NCBI GenBank assembly: GCA_026985995.1
Contig: JALSPJ010000170.1
Span: 1 to 33,163, forward strand
Direction of reading: 5' to 3'
Length of the DNA: 33,163 nucleotides
Origin: Anaerolineales bacterium
Lineage (GTDB): Bacteria; Chloroflexota; Anaerolineae; Anaerolineales; DRMV01
The notes under the pieces were generated by a model that saw only the letters and a program-made list of their open reading frames with translations, searched no databases and was not told the origin of the DNA. Numbering within the stretch: position 1 is the first letter of the stretch; the number at the start of each line of letters is the position of its first letter. This document shows positions 20,171 through 28,071 of this stretch, piece after piece. Position numbers and translations under genes: made by a program.

Positions 20171-21304
20171 ATGACCACCCCGCCGCCTGAAGCCATCACC
20201 TGGGCCGAAGTGGATTTGGCCGCCTACCGGGCCAATGTGCACGCGTTGCAGCAGTGGGTGGGCCCGCGGGTGCAGGTGTTCGCGGTGGTCAAGGCCAATG
20301 CCTACGGCCATGGCCTGGTGCCCGTGGCCCGGGCCGCGCTGCAGGCCGGCGCCGCGCGGCTGGTGGTGCACCGCCTGGAAGAGGGCCTGGCCCTGCGCGC
20401 GGCCGGCATCACCGCGCCCATTTTGCTGCTGGGTTATGTGCCCCTGGCCGCGGCCGAAACCGTGGCCCGGGCGCGCCTCATCCCCACGGTGATTACCCTG
20501 GACTTCTTGCGCGCCCTGGGGGCCCACGCCCCGGCCGACGCGCCGCACCCGGTGCACATCAATGTCGATACCGGCATGGGGCGCTATGGCCTGCTGCCCC
20601 ACGAGGTCGTGGATTTCTTGCGGGCCGCGAGCGGCATCCCCGGAGTGCAGGTGGAGGGCATCTACACCCACTTCGCCACCGCGGACGAGGCCGACACCAC
20701 CTACCTGCGCCATCAGTGGCGGGTGTTTGGGGAAGTGCTGGCCGCGGTGCAGGCCGCGGGGCTCATGCCCCCTTTGCGTCACGCGTGCAACAGCGCGGCC
20801 ATCTTTGCCCTGCCCGAGGCCCATCTGGACGCGGTGCGGCCCGGCATCGCCACCTATGGCCTGCAACCCTCGGCCGCGTGGCCCGCGCCGGTTCCCCTCA
20901 AGCCCGTGCTCACCTGGAAGAGCCGGGTGGCCCGGGTGCGTACCCTGCCGGCCGGCAGCAGTATCGGCTATGGCCGGACCTTCGTCACCCAAAAGCCCAC
21001 CACCGTGGCCCTGGTGCCCGTGGGCTACGGCGACGGCTATGTGCGCCGGCTTTCCAACCGGGCCCAGGTGCTGGTGCGCGGGCAGCGCGCGGCCGTGCTG
21101 GGACGGGTGAGCATGGACCAAATCGTGGTCGATGTCTCGCACATCCCGGGGGTGCGGCTGGAAGACGAGGTGGTGCTGGTGGGCTGCCAGCGGGGGGCAT
21201 GCATCCCCGCGGAGGAGGTGGCGGCCTGGGCCGAGACCATCAACTACGAAGTGACCACCCTGCTGCTGCCCCGGGTGCGGCGGGTGTATGTCGACGGAGG
21301 CTGA
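20171..21304 (+). CDS. alr: Alanine racemase
   Basis: A PLP enzyme that interconverts L- and D-alanine, supplying D-Ala for peptidoglycan. The 377-residue length is typical. The PLP-binding Lys41 lies in AVVKANAYGHG; the barrel continues through INVDTGMGRYG and GIYTHFATAD. The second catalytic base Tyr267 (SSIGYGRTF) opens the beta domain, followed by PVGYGDGY and GRVSMDQIVVDV. The ATG at 20171 has AGGAGG upstream at the end of the preceding gene's spacer. The next gene begins 3 bp after the stop. Confidence 0.95.
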   Translation: MTTPPPEAITWAEVDLAAYRANVHALQQWVGPRVQVFAVVKANAYGHGLVPVARAALQAGAARLVVHRLEEGLALRAAGITAPILLLGYVPLAAAETVARARLIPTVITLDFLRALGAHAPADAPHPVHINVDTGMGRYGLLPHEVVDFLRAASGIPGVQVEGIYTHFATADEADTTYLRHQWRVFGEVLAAVQAAGLMPPLRHACNSAAIFALPEAHLDAVRPGIATYGLQPSAAWPAPVPLKPVLTWKSRVARVRTLPAGSSIGYGRTFVTQKPTTVALVPVGYGDGYVRRLSNRAQVLVRGQRAAVLGRVSMDQIVVDVSHIPGVRLEDEVVLVGCQRGACIPAEEVAAWAETINYEVTTLLLPRVRRVYVDGG

Positions 21305-21307
21305 GCC

Positions 21308-21724
21308 ATGCCCCGCCTGGCGCGCCTTTACATCAAAGCCGCCTGGGTCTACCTGCTGCTGGCGTGGGCCCTCGAGGCCGTGCCCGGCGGCTGGTGGAAC
21401 CGCTTACGGCCCACCGCGTGGCATCTCTTCTTGGTGGGTTGGGTGACGCAAATGATTTTCGGCGCCGCGTATTGGATGTTCCCCATCGTGGGGCATGGGC
21501 CCACCAAGCGGGGCGACGAACGGCCCGTCTGGGCCGCGTGGTTCCTGCTCAACGCCGGGCTGCTGCTGCGCACCGTGGCCGAGCCGTGGCAGGCCCGGAA
21601 CCCCGGCCCCTTGTCGGCGGGGTTGCTCGTGGCGGCTGCGTGGTTGCAGTGGCTGGCGGGGGTGGCCTTTGTGGTGCACATCTGGCCCCGCATTCGGGGC
21701 TGGTATCGCCGGGGAGGGGCGTGA
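21308..21724 (+). CDS. Small four-helix membrane protein, haem-copper-oxidase-like fragment
   Basis: A 138-residue protein with about four hydrophobic segments. Segment 2 reads AWHLFLVGWVTQMIFGAAYWMFP, a pattern seen in cytochrome oxidase subunit I-like and NnrS-like membrane proteins, where the His can bind haem. The end is basic (HIWPRIRGWYRRGG). The gene starts 3 bp after alr and overlaps the next gene (TGATG). The next gene is a divergent paralogue with a matching His position. Haem binding is inference only; function is unknown. Confidence 0.7.
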   Translation: MPRLARLYIKAAWVYLLLAWALEAVPGGWWNRLRPTAWHLFLVGWVTQMIFGAAYWMFPIVGHGPTKRGDERPVWAAWFLLNAGLLLRTVAEPWQARNPGPLSAGLLVAAAWLQWLAGVAFVVHIWPRIRGWYRRGGA

Positions 21725-22155
21725 TGCCGCGCGTGAGCCAATGGATGGTGCGCACCGCGTGGGGGCATTTTCTGGTGGCCATCACCTGGGGCGCGCTGCT
21801 GCTCACTTTCAAGGCCTGGCCCGGCCTGGGCGCGTGGGTGTGGCGCTTGCGGCCCTGGCACATCGAGGCCCTGCTGGTGGGCTGGGTGGCGCAGCTGGTT
21901 TTGGGTGTGCTGTTTTGGTGGCTGCCCAAACTGCCCGGCGGCGTCAGTCGGGGGCCCGAGGCGCCCGTGTGGGCCGCGTATGGGCTGCTCAACGCGGGGG
22001 TGGCCGTGGTGGTGCTCGGCTCGCTGTTGGGTTGGGGGGAAGGGCTCCGCTGGGGCCGGGCCCTGGACCTGGCGGCCGGGGGGCTGTTCCTGACCAACGC
22101 TTGGCCGCGCATTCGGCCCCTGTTGCGGGCCCGGCCTTCGGGGGGCGGGCCATGA
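21724..22155 (+). CDS. Small four-helix membrane protein, paralogue of its upstream neighbour
   Basis: A 143-residue protein with segment 2 RPWHIEALLVGWVAQLVLGVLFWWLP, aligning with AWHLFLVGWVTQMIFGAAYWMFP of the upstream gene. The downstream motifs PVWAAYGLLNAGV and NAWPRIRP also match PVWAAWFLLNAGL and HIWPRIRG there. The two genes are therefore a tandem duplication and may form a heterodimer. The start overlaps the previous stop (TGATG), and the end overlaps the next gene by 4 bp (ATGA). Function unknown. Confidence 0.7.
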   Translation: MPRVSQWMVRTAWGHFLVAITWGALLLTFKAWPGLGAWVWRLRPWHIEALLVGWVAQLVLGVLFWWLPKLPGGVSRGPEAPVWAAYGLLNAGVAVVVLGSLLGWGEGLRWGRALDLAAGGLFLTNAWPRIRPLLRARPSGGGP

Positions 22156-22541
22156 GCCGCGCGGCCTTGCGCTGGCGCGAGGTGTTGGCCGCGGCCGCAT
22201 TGCTCAGCGGGTTGGGGTTGGGCACCCTGGCCTATGTGGTGCGCTATCACTATCCCACGCTGCCGGCCCGGTGGGTTTTCTTTTGGGCCCTCATCGTGGC
22301 CGTGGCCGGGCTGAGCCTGACGCCCCTGGCCCTGCTGCATCGCCGTTTCACCGGGCATTTGCCCCCGCGGCCTACCCTGGCCCGGGAAGGGCTGCTGGCG
22401 GGGGCCTTCGTCGCGCTGTGGGCTTGGCTGCAAATGGACCGCTTAGCCTCGCCGGGGGTGGTGGCGGCCTTGGGCGCGGCCTTCGTGCTGGTGGAGCTGG
22501 CCGGGCTGCTGTGGGGCGGGCGGCGGACCAGCGGCCGTTGA
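22152..22541 (+). CDS. Small membrane protein, unknown function
   Basis: A 129-residue protein with about four hydrophobic segments, translationally coupled (ATGA) to the two paralogous membrane proteins before it. The loop between segments 2 and 3 is basic and His-rich (LLHRRFTGHLPPRP). I recognise no family; the coupling suggests it is a third subunit of the same complex. The transcript from alr probably ends after it: the next gene has its own promoter-like element. Confidence 0.65.
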   Translation: MSRAALRWREVLAAAALLSGLGLGTLAYVVRYHYPTLPARWVFFWALIVAVAGLSLTPLALLHRRFTGHLPPRPTLAREGLLAGAFVALWAWLQMDRLASPGVVAALGAAFVLVELAGLLWGGRRTSGR

Positions 22542-22596
22542 CGCTTCCCCGCGCGGCGGGGCCGGACGCCGGTTCCCCCACACCCCACGCCGACGC

Positions 22597-22604
22597 GGTA
22601 CAAT
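22597..22604 (+). promoter_or_regulatory. Putative -10 element of the ABC exporter gene
   Basis: GGTACAAT, 43 bp before the ATG at 22648, in the 106-bp gap after the small membrane-protein genes. Confidence 0.5.
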
Positions 22605-22647
22605 TTGACAAATCGTTTGCCAAAACTTCATCGCCGAGGTGCATCGC

Positions 22648-24462
22648 ATGAGCTTCTTCGCCGGCCTGGGATACGAATCTTACGACCGCCAGTATTCGGA
22701 CCGGGAACTGGCCCGCCGCTTAGCCGGGTATTTTCGGCCCCACGCGTGGCGCCTGGCCGGGGCCGCGCTGCTGGTGGCCGCGGCTTCGGTGCTGGCCGCA
22801 GGCACGCCCGTGCTCTTCGCCCGCATGGTCAACGCCATGGCCCAGCAGCTGGACTGGGCTGAGGTGTATTTTCTGGCCGGGCTGATGACCCTGTTGGGCT
22901 TAGGGGTGTGGCTGGTCAACTGGGGCCGCCGCCATCTGCTGGGCACGGTCATCGCGGATGTGACCTACGCCATGGCCGCGGATGCCATCCGCGCGGTGCT
23001 GGGGCACGATATGGCCTTTTTCGACCGCCACGCGTCGGGGCGGGTGGCTTCCCGCATCGTCAACGACACCAAGGAAATCGGCCAGGTGGTCACCCTGCTG
23101 GCCGACTTCGTGGCCCAAATGCTGCATGTGGCCGTGCTGGCCGTGTATCTGGTGGCCATTGAGTGGCGCTTAGGGCTCACGGCCATCACGCTGATGCCGG
23201 TGCTGTTTTTGCTGGCCTGGGCCTTTCGGCGCTGGGCGCGGCGGGTCACCTTCGCCGGCATGCGGGCCCTGGCTACGGTCAATAGCACCATCAAGGAAAC
23301 CTTAGCCGGCATTGCCACGGCCAAGGTCTTTCGTCAGGAAGCCGCCATTTACGCCGAATTCGAGCAGGCCAACCGGCAGTCGTACCGGGTCAACCTGGTG
23401 CGGGGGTGGAGCCTGGCCATCGTCTTCCCGGTGCTGAGCGTGGTCAGCGGCTTTGGCAGCGCGCTGCTGCTTTATTTGGGCGGCCGGGGCGTGCTGCACG
23501 GTTCCATCACCGCCGGCGACTGGATGCTCTTTCTGCTCAGCCTGGAGCGCTTCTGGTTCCCCATGGCCAGTTTGTCGGCTTTTTGGTCCCAGGTACAGGG
23601 CGGCTTGGCCGCGGCCGAGCGGGTGTTCGCGCTCATGGATGTGCCCCGCCAGGTGCGGCAGGTGGCTCGGGACCCCGTGCCCCGGCTGCAAGGCGACATT
23701 CGCTTCCAGCGGGTGACCTTTGCCTACGAACCCGGCCGGCCCGTGCTGCAAGATTTCTCGCTGCACATTCGCCCCCGGGAAACGGTAGCCCTGGTGGGCC
23801 ACACGGGCGCGGGCAAGAGCTCCATCGCCCGGCTGGTGGCCCGGCTTTATGAGTTTCAGGGCGGGCGCATTCTGGTCGACGGCTACGACATTCGCACCTT
23901 CGACCTCACCCAATATCGCCGTCAGCTGGGCTATGTGCCCCAGCGTCCTTTTCTGTTCGCCGGAACCGTGCTGGACAACATCCGCTACGCGCGGCCTCAG
24001 GCCACCGAGGAAGAAATCTTGGCCCTGGCGCGGCAAATCGGCGGGGGCGCGTGGCTCGACGCGCTGCCCCACGGCCTGCACACCCAGGTGGGGGAACGGG
24101 GCAGCGGTCTTTCCATGGGCCAGCGTCAGCTGGTGGCGTTGCTGCGCATTTTGCTGCAAAAGCCGGCCATCTTCATCCTCGACGAAGCCACGGCCAGCAT
24201 CGACCCCTTCACCGAGCGCCAGATTCAAGAGGCCCTGGAGCTGATTTTGGCCCGCAGCACCAGCATCCTCATCGCCCACCGCCTGTTCACCGTGCAGCGG
24301 GCGGACCGTATTCTGGTGCTGGACCACGGGCGCATCATCGAAGAAGGCGACCATGCCACGCTGCTGGCCCGGGGCGGGCATTACGCGCACCTCTATAACA
24401 CTTACTTCCGCCACCAAAGTTTGGCCTATGTCGAGGCCGCGCGGCGCTTTTTGGAGCCGTAG
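22648..24462 (+). CDS. ABC exporter, fused membrane and ATPase domains (half-transporter)
   Basis: A 604-residue half-transporter of the MsbA/LmrA type, which would work as a homodimer or heterodimer. The N-terminal part (about residues 25-320) has six membrane helices with HDMAFFDRHASGRVASRI in the first cytoplasmic loop. The ATPase follows: Walker A GHTGAGKSS near 384, Q-loop YVPQRPFLFAGTVLDNIRY, signature GLSMGQRQ near 488, Walker B IFILDEATASID near 508, and H-loop IAHRL. The ATG at 22648 is preferred over GTG 22639 because GAGG lies 8 bp upstream. Substrate unknown. The next gene is 10 bp downstream. Confidence 0.93.
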   Translation: MSFFAGLGYESYDRQYSDRELARRLAGYFRPHAWRLAGAALLVAAASVLAAGTPVLFARMVNAMAQQLDWAEVYFLAGLMTLLGLGVWLVNWGRRHLLGTVIADVTYAMAADAIRAVLGHDMAFFDRHASGRVASRIVNDTKEIGQVVTLLADFVAQMLHVAVLAVYLVAIEWRLGLTAITLMPVLFLLAWAFRRWARRVTFAGMRALATVNSTIKETLAGIATAKVFRQEAAIYAEFEQANRQSYRVNLVRGWSLAIVFPVLSVVSGFGSALLLYLGGRGVLHGSITAGDWMLFLLSLERFWFPMASLSAFWSQVQGGLAAAERVFALMDVPRQVRQVARDPVPRLQGDIRFQRVTFAYEPGRPVLQDFSLHIRPRETVALVGHTGAGKSSIARLVARLYEFQGGRILVDGYDIRTFDLTQYRRQLGYVPQRPFLFAGTVLDNIRYARPQATEEEILALARQIGGGAWLDALPHGLHTQVGERGSGLSMGQRQLVALLRILLQKPAIFILDEATASIDPFTERQIQEALELILARSTSILIAHRLFTVQRADRILVLDHGRIIEEGDHATLLARGGHYAHLYNTYFRHQSLAYVEAARRFLEP

Positions 24463-24472
24463 GAGGTGGGTC

Positions 24473-25393
24473 ATGCGCACCTGGCGTTTGTGGGGAACCG
24501 GCGTCGCGGCCGTGGCCGTGCTGTTGGCCCTGGCCTGCACCGCGCCCCTGGCCCTGAACGGCACCCCCACGCCCGATTTGACCCTCACCGCGCTGTTCGC
24601 GGAAGTGCCCACCTGGATTCCCACCGTGGCCGGGGGGACCCTGCCGCCGCCGCCCCTGACGGTGCACCCGGCCACCTCGACGCCCGGCGCGACGCCCACC
24701 CCCGTGCCCCCCGCGGGCCCGCTGCACCCCACCGCGGTGGTGTGGGCCCTGCCCTTTGCGGGGGAACCGGCCATCGACGCCGCGTTCGACGATTGGCCCG
24801 CGCAGCCCTGGTACACGGCCGCGGAGGTCATCTACGGCGCGGCCCAGTGGTCCGGCCTCGAAGACGCCAGCGCCACCTTCGCCGTGGGGTGGAACGCGGA
24901 CGCGCTCTTCCTGGCCGTGCAGGTGACCGACGACACCTATGTGCAGCAGGCCGCGGGGTTCCGCCTGTTCCAGGGCGACGCGCTGGAAATCGTGTTCGAC
25001 GGCGACCTGTTCGGCGATTTCGATGTGGCGGCCATGAACGCCGACGATGTACATTTGGGCCTGTCGCCGGGGTTTGGCCAGCCGGGGCAGCGCACCGAGG
25101 CCTACCTGTGGTTCCCCGAGGCGCTGCGGGGGCCGCGCACCACCGCGGTGCGCATTGCGGCCCGGCCCACGCCCGAGGGCTACGCGGTCGAAGCCCGGGT
25201 GCCCTGGGAGGTGCTGCTGGTCGAGCCCCAGGCCGGGGGCTACTATGGCTTTGCCCTGCGGGTGTCGGACAACGACGCGGTGGGGCAGACCGAACAGCAG
25301 AGCATGGTCTCCAATGTGCCTTTGCCGCACATCTACAACAACCCTACCACCTGGGGGAACCTGTATTTGCAGCCGGGCGTGGGCGGTCGGTGA
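24473..25393 (+). CDS. Lipoprotein with CBM9-like (carbohydrate-binding) domain
   Basis: A 306-residue protein with lipoprotein signal (LALAC, Cys22) and a Thr/Pro linker to about 85. Its single domain resembles CBM9 / DOMON-type sugar- or haem-binding folds: PAIDAAFDDWPAQPWY, a central FAVGWNADALFLAVQVTDDTYV, GDALEIVFDGD, YAVEARVPWEVLL and YYGFALRVSDND. These are the order and spacing of CBM9. The ATG at 24473 follows TAGGAGG, 10 bp after the ABC exporter, so they are probably co-transcribed. A functional link with the exporter is not shown. Confidence 0.75.
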   Translation: MRTWRLWGTGVAAVAVLLALACTAPLALNGTPTPDLTLTALFAEVPTWIPTVAGGTLPPPPLTVHPATSTPGATPTPVPPAGPLHPTAVVWALPFAGEPAIDAAFDDWPAQPWYTAAEVIYGAAQWSGLEDASATFAVGWNADALFLAVQVTDDTYVQQAAGFRLFQGDALEIVFDGDLFGDFDVAAMNADDVHLGLSPGFGQPGQRTEAYLWFPEALRGPRTTAVRIAARPTPEGYAVEARVPWEVLLVEPQAGGYYGFALRVSDNDAVGQTEQQSMVSNVPLPHIYNNPTTWGNLYLQPGVGGR

Positions 25394-25416
25394 GGGGGCG
25401 TGGGGAGGCCCTGATC

Positions 25417-25552
25417 TTACTTTTGCACCCATCTTCTTCGCCAGCATTGGAGGCAGTTCGTTGCCCGGCGTCAAAATCCCCCTCCCCCTGCGTAAGGGGG
25501 AGGGGCTGAGCGCGGCCCTCGTCCCTCTCGGCGGCCAGGTTCCCCCTCCCCT
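25417..25552 (+). repeat. MITE-like repeat element, truncated (family 2, copy B)
   Basis: The left flank TTACTTTTGCACCCAT and core CAAAATCCCCCTCCCC (25472 on), with the first palindrome, match the copies at 14319 and 25558. The copy breaks off after CCCCCTCCCCTA, in the middle of the second palindrome, exactly where copy C begins. Confidence 0.75.
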
Positions 25553-25557
25553 ATGAG

Positions 25558-25760
25558 CCTACTTTTACACACATTTTCTGCCCACATCGGCGGCGGGCCG
25601 TTTGCTCGGCCGTGCAGTTCAAAATCCCCCTCCCCAACCCCTCCCCCTTCGTAAGGGGGAGGGGCAGAGTGCGGCTCCGGCCCTTCGCGGCGGCCCAATT
25701 CCCCCTCTCCCACGAGGGGAGGGGGTTAGGGGGTGGGGTTTTGACAAGCCGCACCCATAC
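25558..25760 (+). repeat. MITE-like repeat element with terminal inverted repeats (family 2, copy C)
   Basis: The core 25620-25743 begins CAAAATCCCCCTCCCC and ends GGGGGTGGGGTTTTG, with two internal palindromes and shared flanks. It lies in tandem with copy B in the 678-bp gap before glpF. I see no gene in the gap; its last 190 bp hold the glp promoter and operator. Confidence 0.8.
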
Positions 25761-25887
25761 CCCTTTGGCCTTTGGCAAAATGCTCTTTGCCCTTGATGAC
25801 GCGAGGTGTAAAAATAAGGGGCGTATTGTGTGGCTGGGGGGATTGTTGGACGGGCAGTCGGCGGATGTCGAAGGTAATGTTCCAACT

Positions 25888-25926
25888 TGAAACACATGCC
25901 GCAAGTTTGTGTTTCATCTTGAAACA
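25888..25926 (+). promoter_or_regulatory. Operator-like cluster of three TGAAACA half-sites upstream of glpF
   Basis: TGAAACACA (25888-25896) and TGTGTTTCA (25908-25916) form a perfect 9-bp inverted repeat with an 11-bp spacer. TGTTTCA (25910-25916), TCT and TGAAACA (25920-25926) form a second perfect inverted repeat. The first and third half-sites are 32 bp apart, close to three helical turns. The cluster ends 16 bp upstream of the -35. The regulator is not in the window; a DeoR/GlpR-type or other glycerol regulator is a guess. Confidence 0.6.
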
Positions 25927-25942
25927 TAATACGGCCTGGGTG

Positions 25943-25971
25943 TTGACCCCCAGCCAGGTTTAGCCTACGAT
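25943..25971 (+). promoter_or_regulatory. Putative sigma-70 promoter of the glycerol operon
   Basis: TTGACC (-35, 25943-25948) and TACGAT (-10, 25966-25971) with an optimal 17-bp spacer. The transcript would start near 25978, leaving a leader of about 94 nt before glpF. A 10-bp perfect palindrome, GACGCGCGTC (25984-25993), lies just after the start and could be a further operator. Confidence 0.65.
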
Positions 25972-26071
25972 GAGAAAAGAACCGACGCGCGTCGCTGACC
26001 GTGTAGAGGGTGGTTGGCGCGGGTCGGGCGTATGCTCGCCTCTTTCCCTCACCCAAAAAGGAGCAGGTGGT

Positions 26072-26869
26072 ATGAAGCCCAAAAGTTTGACCGGCGAACT
26101 GTTGGCCGAGGCCTTCGGCACTTTCATCCTCATTCTGCTGGGCGATGGTGTGGTGGCCAATGTGGGCCTGGCGCCGCGCCTGGCCCCTCCGGGCTATGAC
26201 TGGAACACCATCGTCTGGGGCTGGGCCTTCGCGGTGGTGGTGGCCGTGTATGTGGCCGGCGGCGTCTCGGGCGCGCACATCAACCCGGCCGTGACCATCG
26301 CCCTGGCCGCGACCAAGCGCTTCGAGTGGTCCAAGGTGCTGCCCTTCATCGTCGCCCAGGTCATCGGCGCGTTCTTGGGCGCGCTGGGCGTGTATCTGGT
26401 CTATCGTGAGGGCCTGGTCGCCGCGGGGATGCCCAATGTGTGGTGCACGGGCCCGGGCTCGGTATTTGGCCAGACTTTCTGGGGCGCGGCCACCACGGGC
26501 GAAGCCGTGGGCGCGTATTCCTTCGGCAACGCGTTCATCGCCGAAATTTTCGGCACCGCCACCCTGCTGTGGGGCGTGCTGGCCATGACCGACGAGGACA
26601 ACCTGGCCCCCCAAAGCAACCTGGCGCCCTTGCTCATCGGCTTCGTGGTGCTGGCCGTGGGCCTCTCCTTGGGCGGCCCCTCGGGCTATGCCATCAACCC
26701 GGCCCGTGACTTCGGCCCCCGGGTGTTCGGCGCGCTGGTGGGCACCCAGGGCCTGTTCGATGGCGCGTATTGGTTCGGCCCGCCCGTGCTGGGCGCCATC
26801 ATCGGCGGCGTGCTGGGCGCGTTTTCCTACGACTGGCTCATCAAGCCCTTCTTGAGCAAGAAGGCGTGA
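26072..26869 (+). CDS. glpF: Glycerol facilitator (aquaglyceroporin)
   Basis: A 265-residue MIP-family channel that lets glycerol and small polyols cross the membrane. The two pore half-helices are intact: GAHINPAV (NPA at 71-73) and GYAINPARD (NPA at 209-211). The Asp after the second NPAR motif is a marker of glycerol-conducting channels over water-only ones. About six membrane helices are seen, with the family's internal repeat. The ATG at 26072 follows GGAG; an in-frame ATG 34 codons upstream would overlap the promoter and adds non-family sequence. It is the first gene of the glycerol operon, 27 bp before dhaK. Confidence 0.93.
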   Translation: MKPKSLTGELLAEAFGTFILILLGDGVVANVGLAPRLAPPGYDWNTIVWGWAFAVVVAVYVAGGVSGAHINPAVTIALAATKRFEWSKVLPFIVAQVIGAFLGALGVYLVYREGLVAAGMPNVWCTGPGSVFGQTFWGAATTGEAVGAYSFGNAFIAEIFGTATLLWGVLAMTDEDNLAPQSNLAPLLIGFVVLAVGLSLGGPSGYAINPARDFGPRVFGALVGTQGLFDGAYWFGPPVLGAIIGGVLGAFSYDWLIKPFLSKKA

Positions 26870-26896
26870 GCCCCGGCCTTACGGCAGGAGGATACG

Positions 26897-27970
26897 ATGA
26901 AAAAACTGATTAATTCCCCCGAAACCTTCGTCAAAGAAAGCCTGGAGGGGATGGCCTTAGCCCACCCGGACCTGGTCAAAGTGCACTTCGACCCCAACTT
27001 CGTCTATCGGGCCGATGCGCCCGTGGCGGGCAAAGTGGCCGTCATCTCCGGCGGCGGCAGTGGGCACGAACCCATGCACGGCGGCTTCGTGGGCCGCGGC
27101 ATGTTGGACGCGGCCTGCCCCGGCGAGGTGTTCACTTCCCCCACGCCCGACCAAATGCTCGAGGCCGCGCGCACGGTCAACAGCGGCGCGGGGGTGCTCT
27201 TCCTGGTGAAGAACTACAGCGGCGATGTGATGAACTTCGAGATGGCCGCGGACCTGGCCCGAGCCGAGGGCATTCGGGTGCTCAACATCCTCATCGACGA
27301 CGATGTGGCCGTCAAGGACAGCCTCTACACCCAGGGCCGTCGCGGCACCGGCACCACGGTGCTGGCCGAAAAAATCGTCGGCGCGGCCGCGGAGCGGGGC
27401 TATGACCTCAAGCGCCTGGCCGACCTGGCCCGCCGGGTCAACATCAACGGTCGCAGCATGGGCATGGCCCTCACTTCGTGCACGGTCCCGGCCAAGGGTA
27501 CGCCCACCTTCGAGCTGGGCGAGAACGAAATCGAAATCGGCATCGGCATCCACGGCGAGCCGGGCCGCGAGCGCATCCCCTGGAAGCCGGCCGACGAAAT
27601 CACCGAAATGCTGGCCCTGTCCATCATCGAAGACCCGGCCTACACCCGCACCGTGCGGGAATTCGACGAAGAGAAGGGCGAATGGGTCGATGTGGAGCTC
27701 ACGGACCCGCCCTTCCAACCCGGCGACCGGGTGATTGCCATGGTCAACGGCATGGGCGGCACCCCCATCGCCGAGCTGTATGTGGTCTATCGCAAGCTGC
27801 ATTTCATCGCCGAGGCCAAGGGCCTCAAGATTGTGCGCAACCTGGTGGGCAACTACATCACCTCCCTGGAAATGCAGGGCGTGATGATTACCTTGTTGCG
27901 CGTCGACGATGAGATGATTGAACTGTGGGATGACCCTGTGCACACGCCCGCCCTGCGCTGGGGCGTGTAA
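26897..27970 (+). CDS. dhaK: Dihydroxyacetone kinase, substrate-binding subunit DhaK
   Basis: Binds dihydroxyacetone covalently and presents it to DhaL for phosphorylation. At 357 residues it is the length of a stand-alone DhaK. The active site is complete: GGGSGHEP (residues 52-59, His57), KNYSGD (Asp110) and the hemiaminal-forming His219 in GIGIHGEPG. It ends soon after the canonical region and lacks the DhaL domain of fused ATP-dependent kinases. The ATG at 26897 follows AGGAGG. It is 101 bp from dhaL, a gap holding two hairpins. Confidence 0.95.
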   Translation: MKKLINSPETFVKESLEGMALAHPDLVKVHFDPNFVYRADAPVAGKVAVISGGGSGHEPMHGGFVGRGMLDAACPGEVFTSPTPDQMLEAARTVNSGAGVLFLVKNYSGDVMNFEMAADLARAEGIRVLNILIDDDVAVKDSLYTQGRRGTGTTVLAEKIVGAAAERGYDLKRLADLARRVNINGRSMGMALTSCTVPAKGTPTFELGENEIEIGIGIHGEPGRERIPWKPADEITEMLALSIIEDPAYTRTVREFDEEKGEWVDVELTDPPFQPGDRVIAMVNGMGGTPIAELYVVYRKLHFIAEAKGLKIVRNLVGNYITSLEMQGVMITLLRVDDEMIELWDDPVHTPALRWGV

Positions 27971-27990
27971 TCTCGCCGGTGGTCATGGCG

Positions 27991-28042
27991 GGTGGCCCCG
28001 CCTCGGGGTGGGGCCACCGCCCTCCTTCGCGCCCGAAGGAGG
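27991..28042 (+). promoter_or_regulatory. Two strong RNA hairpins between dhaK and dhaL
   Basis: Hairpin 1 is a 12-bp stem (27991-28002 with 28007-28018, one G-T pair) with a 4-nt loop. Hairpin 2 is a 9-bp perfect stem (28021-28029 with 28034-28042) followed, after eight bases, by TTTTT. They could stabilise the glpF-dhaK message, be a processing site, or act as a partial terminator that lowers expression of dhaL and later genes. Confidence 0.5.
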
Positions 28043-28071
28043 GCCAAACCTTTTTGCGCGGAGGAGATAAA

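Noticed and set aside
25417-25960. Open frames over the gap before glpF
   Set aside because: They consist of translated repeat elements and promoter DNA, with no ribosome-binding site or protein family pattern.
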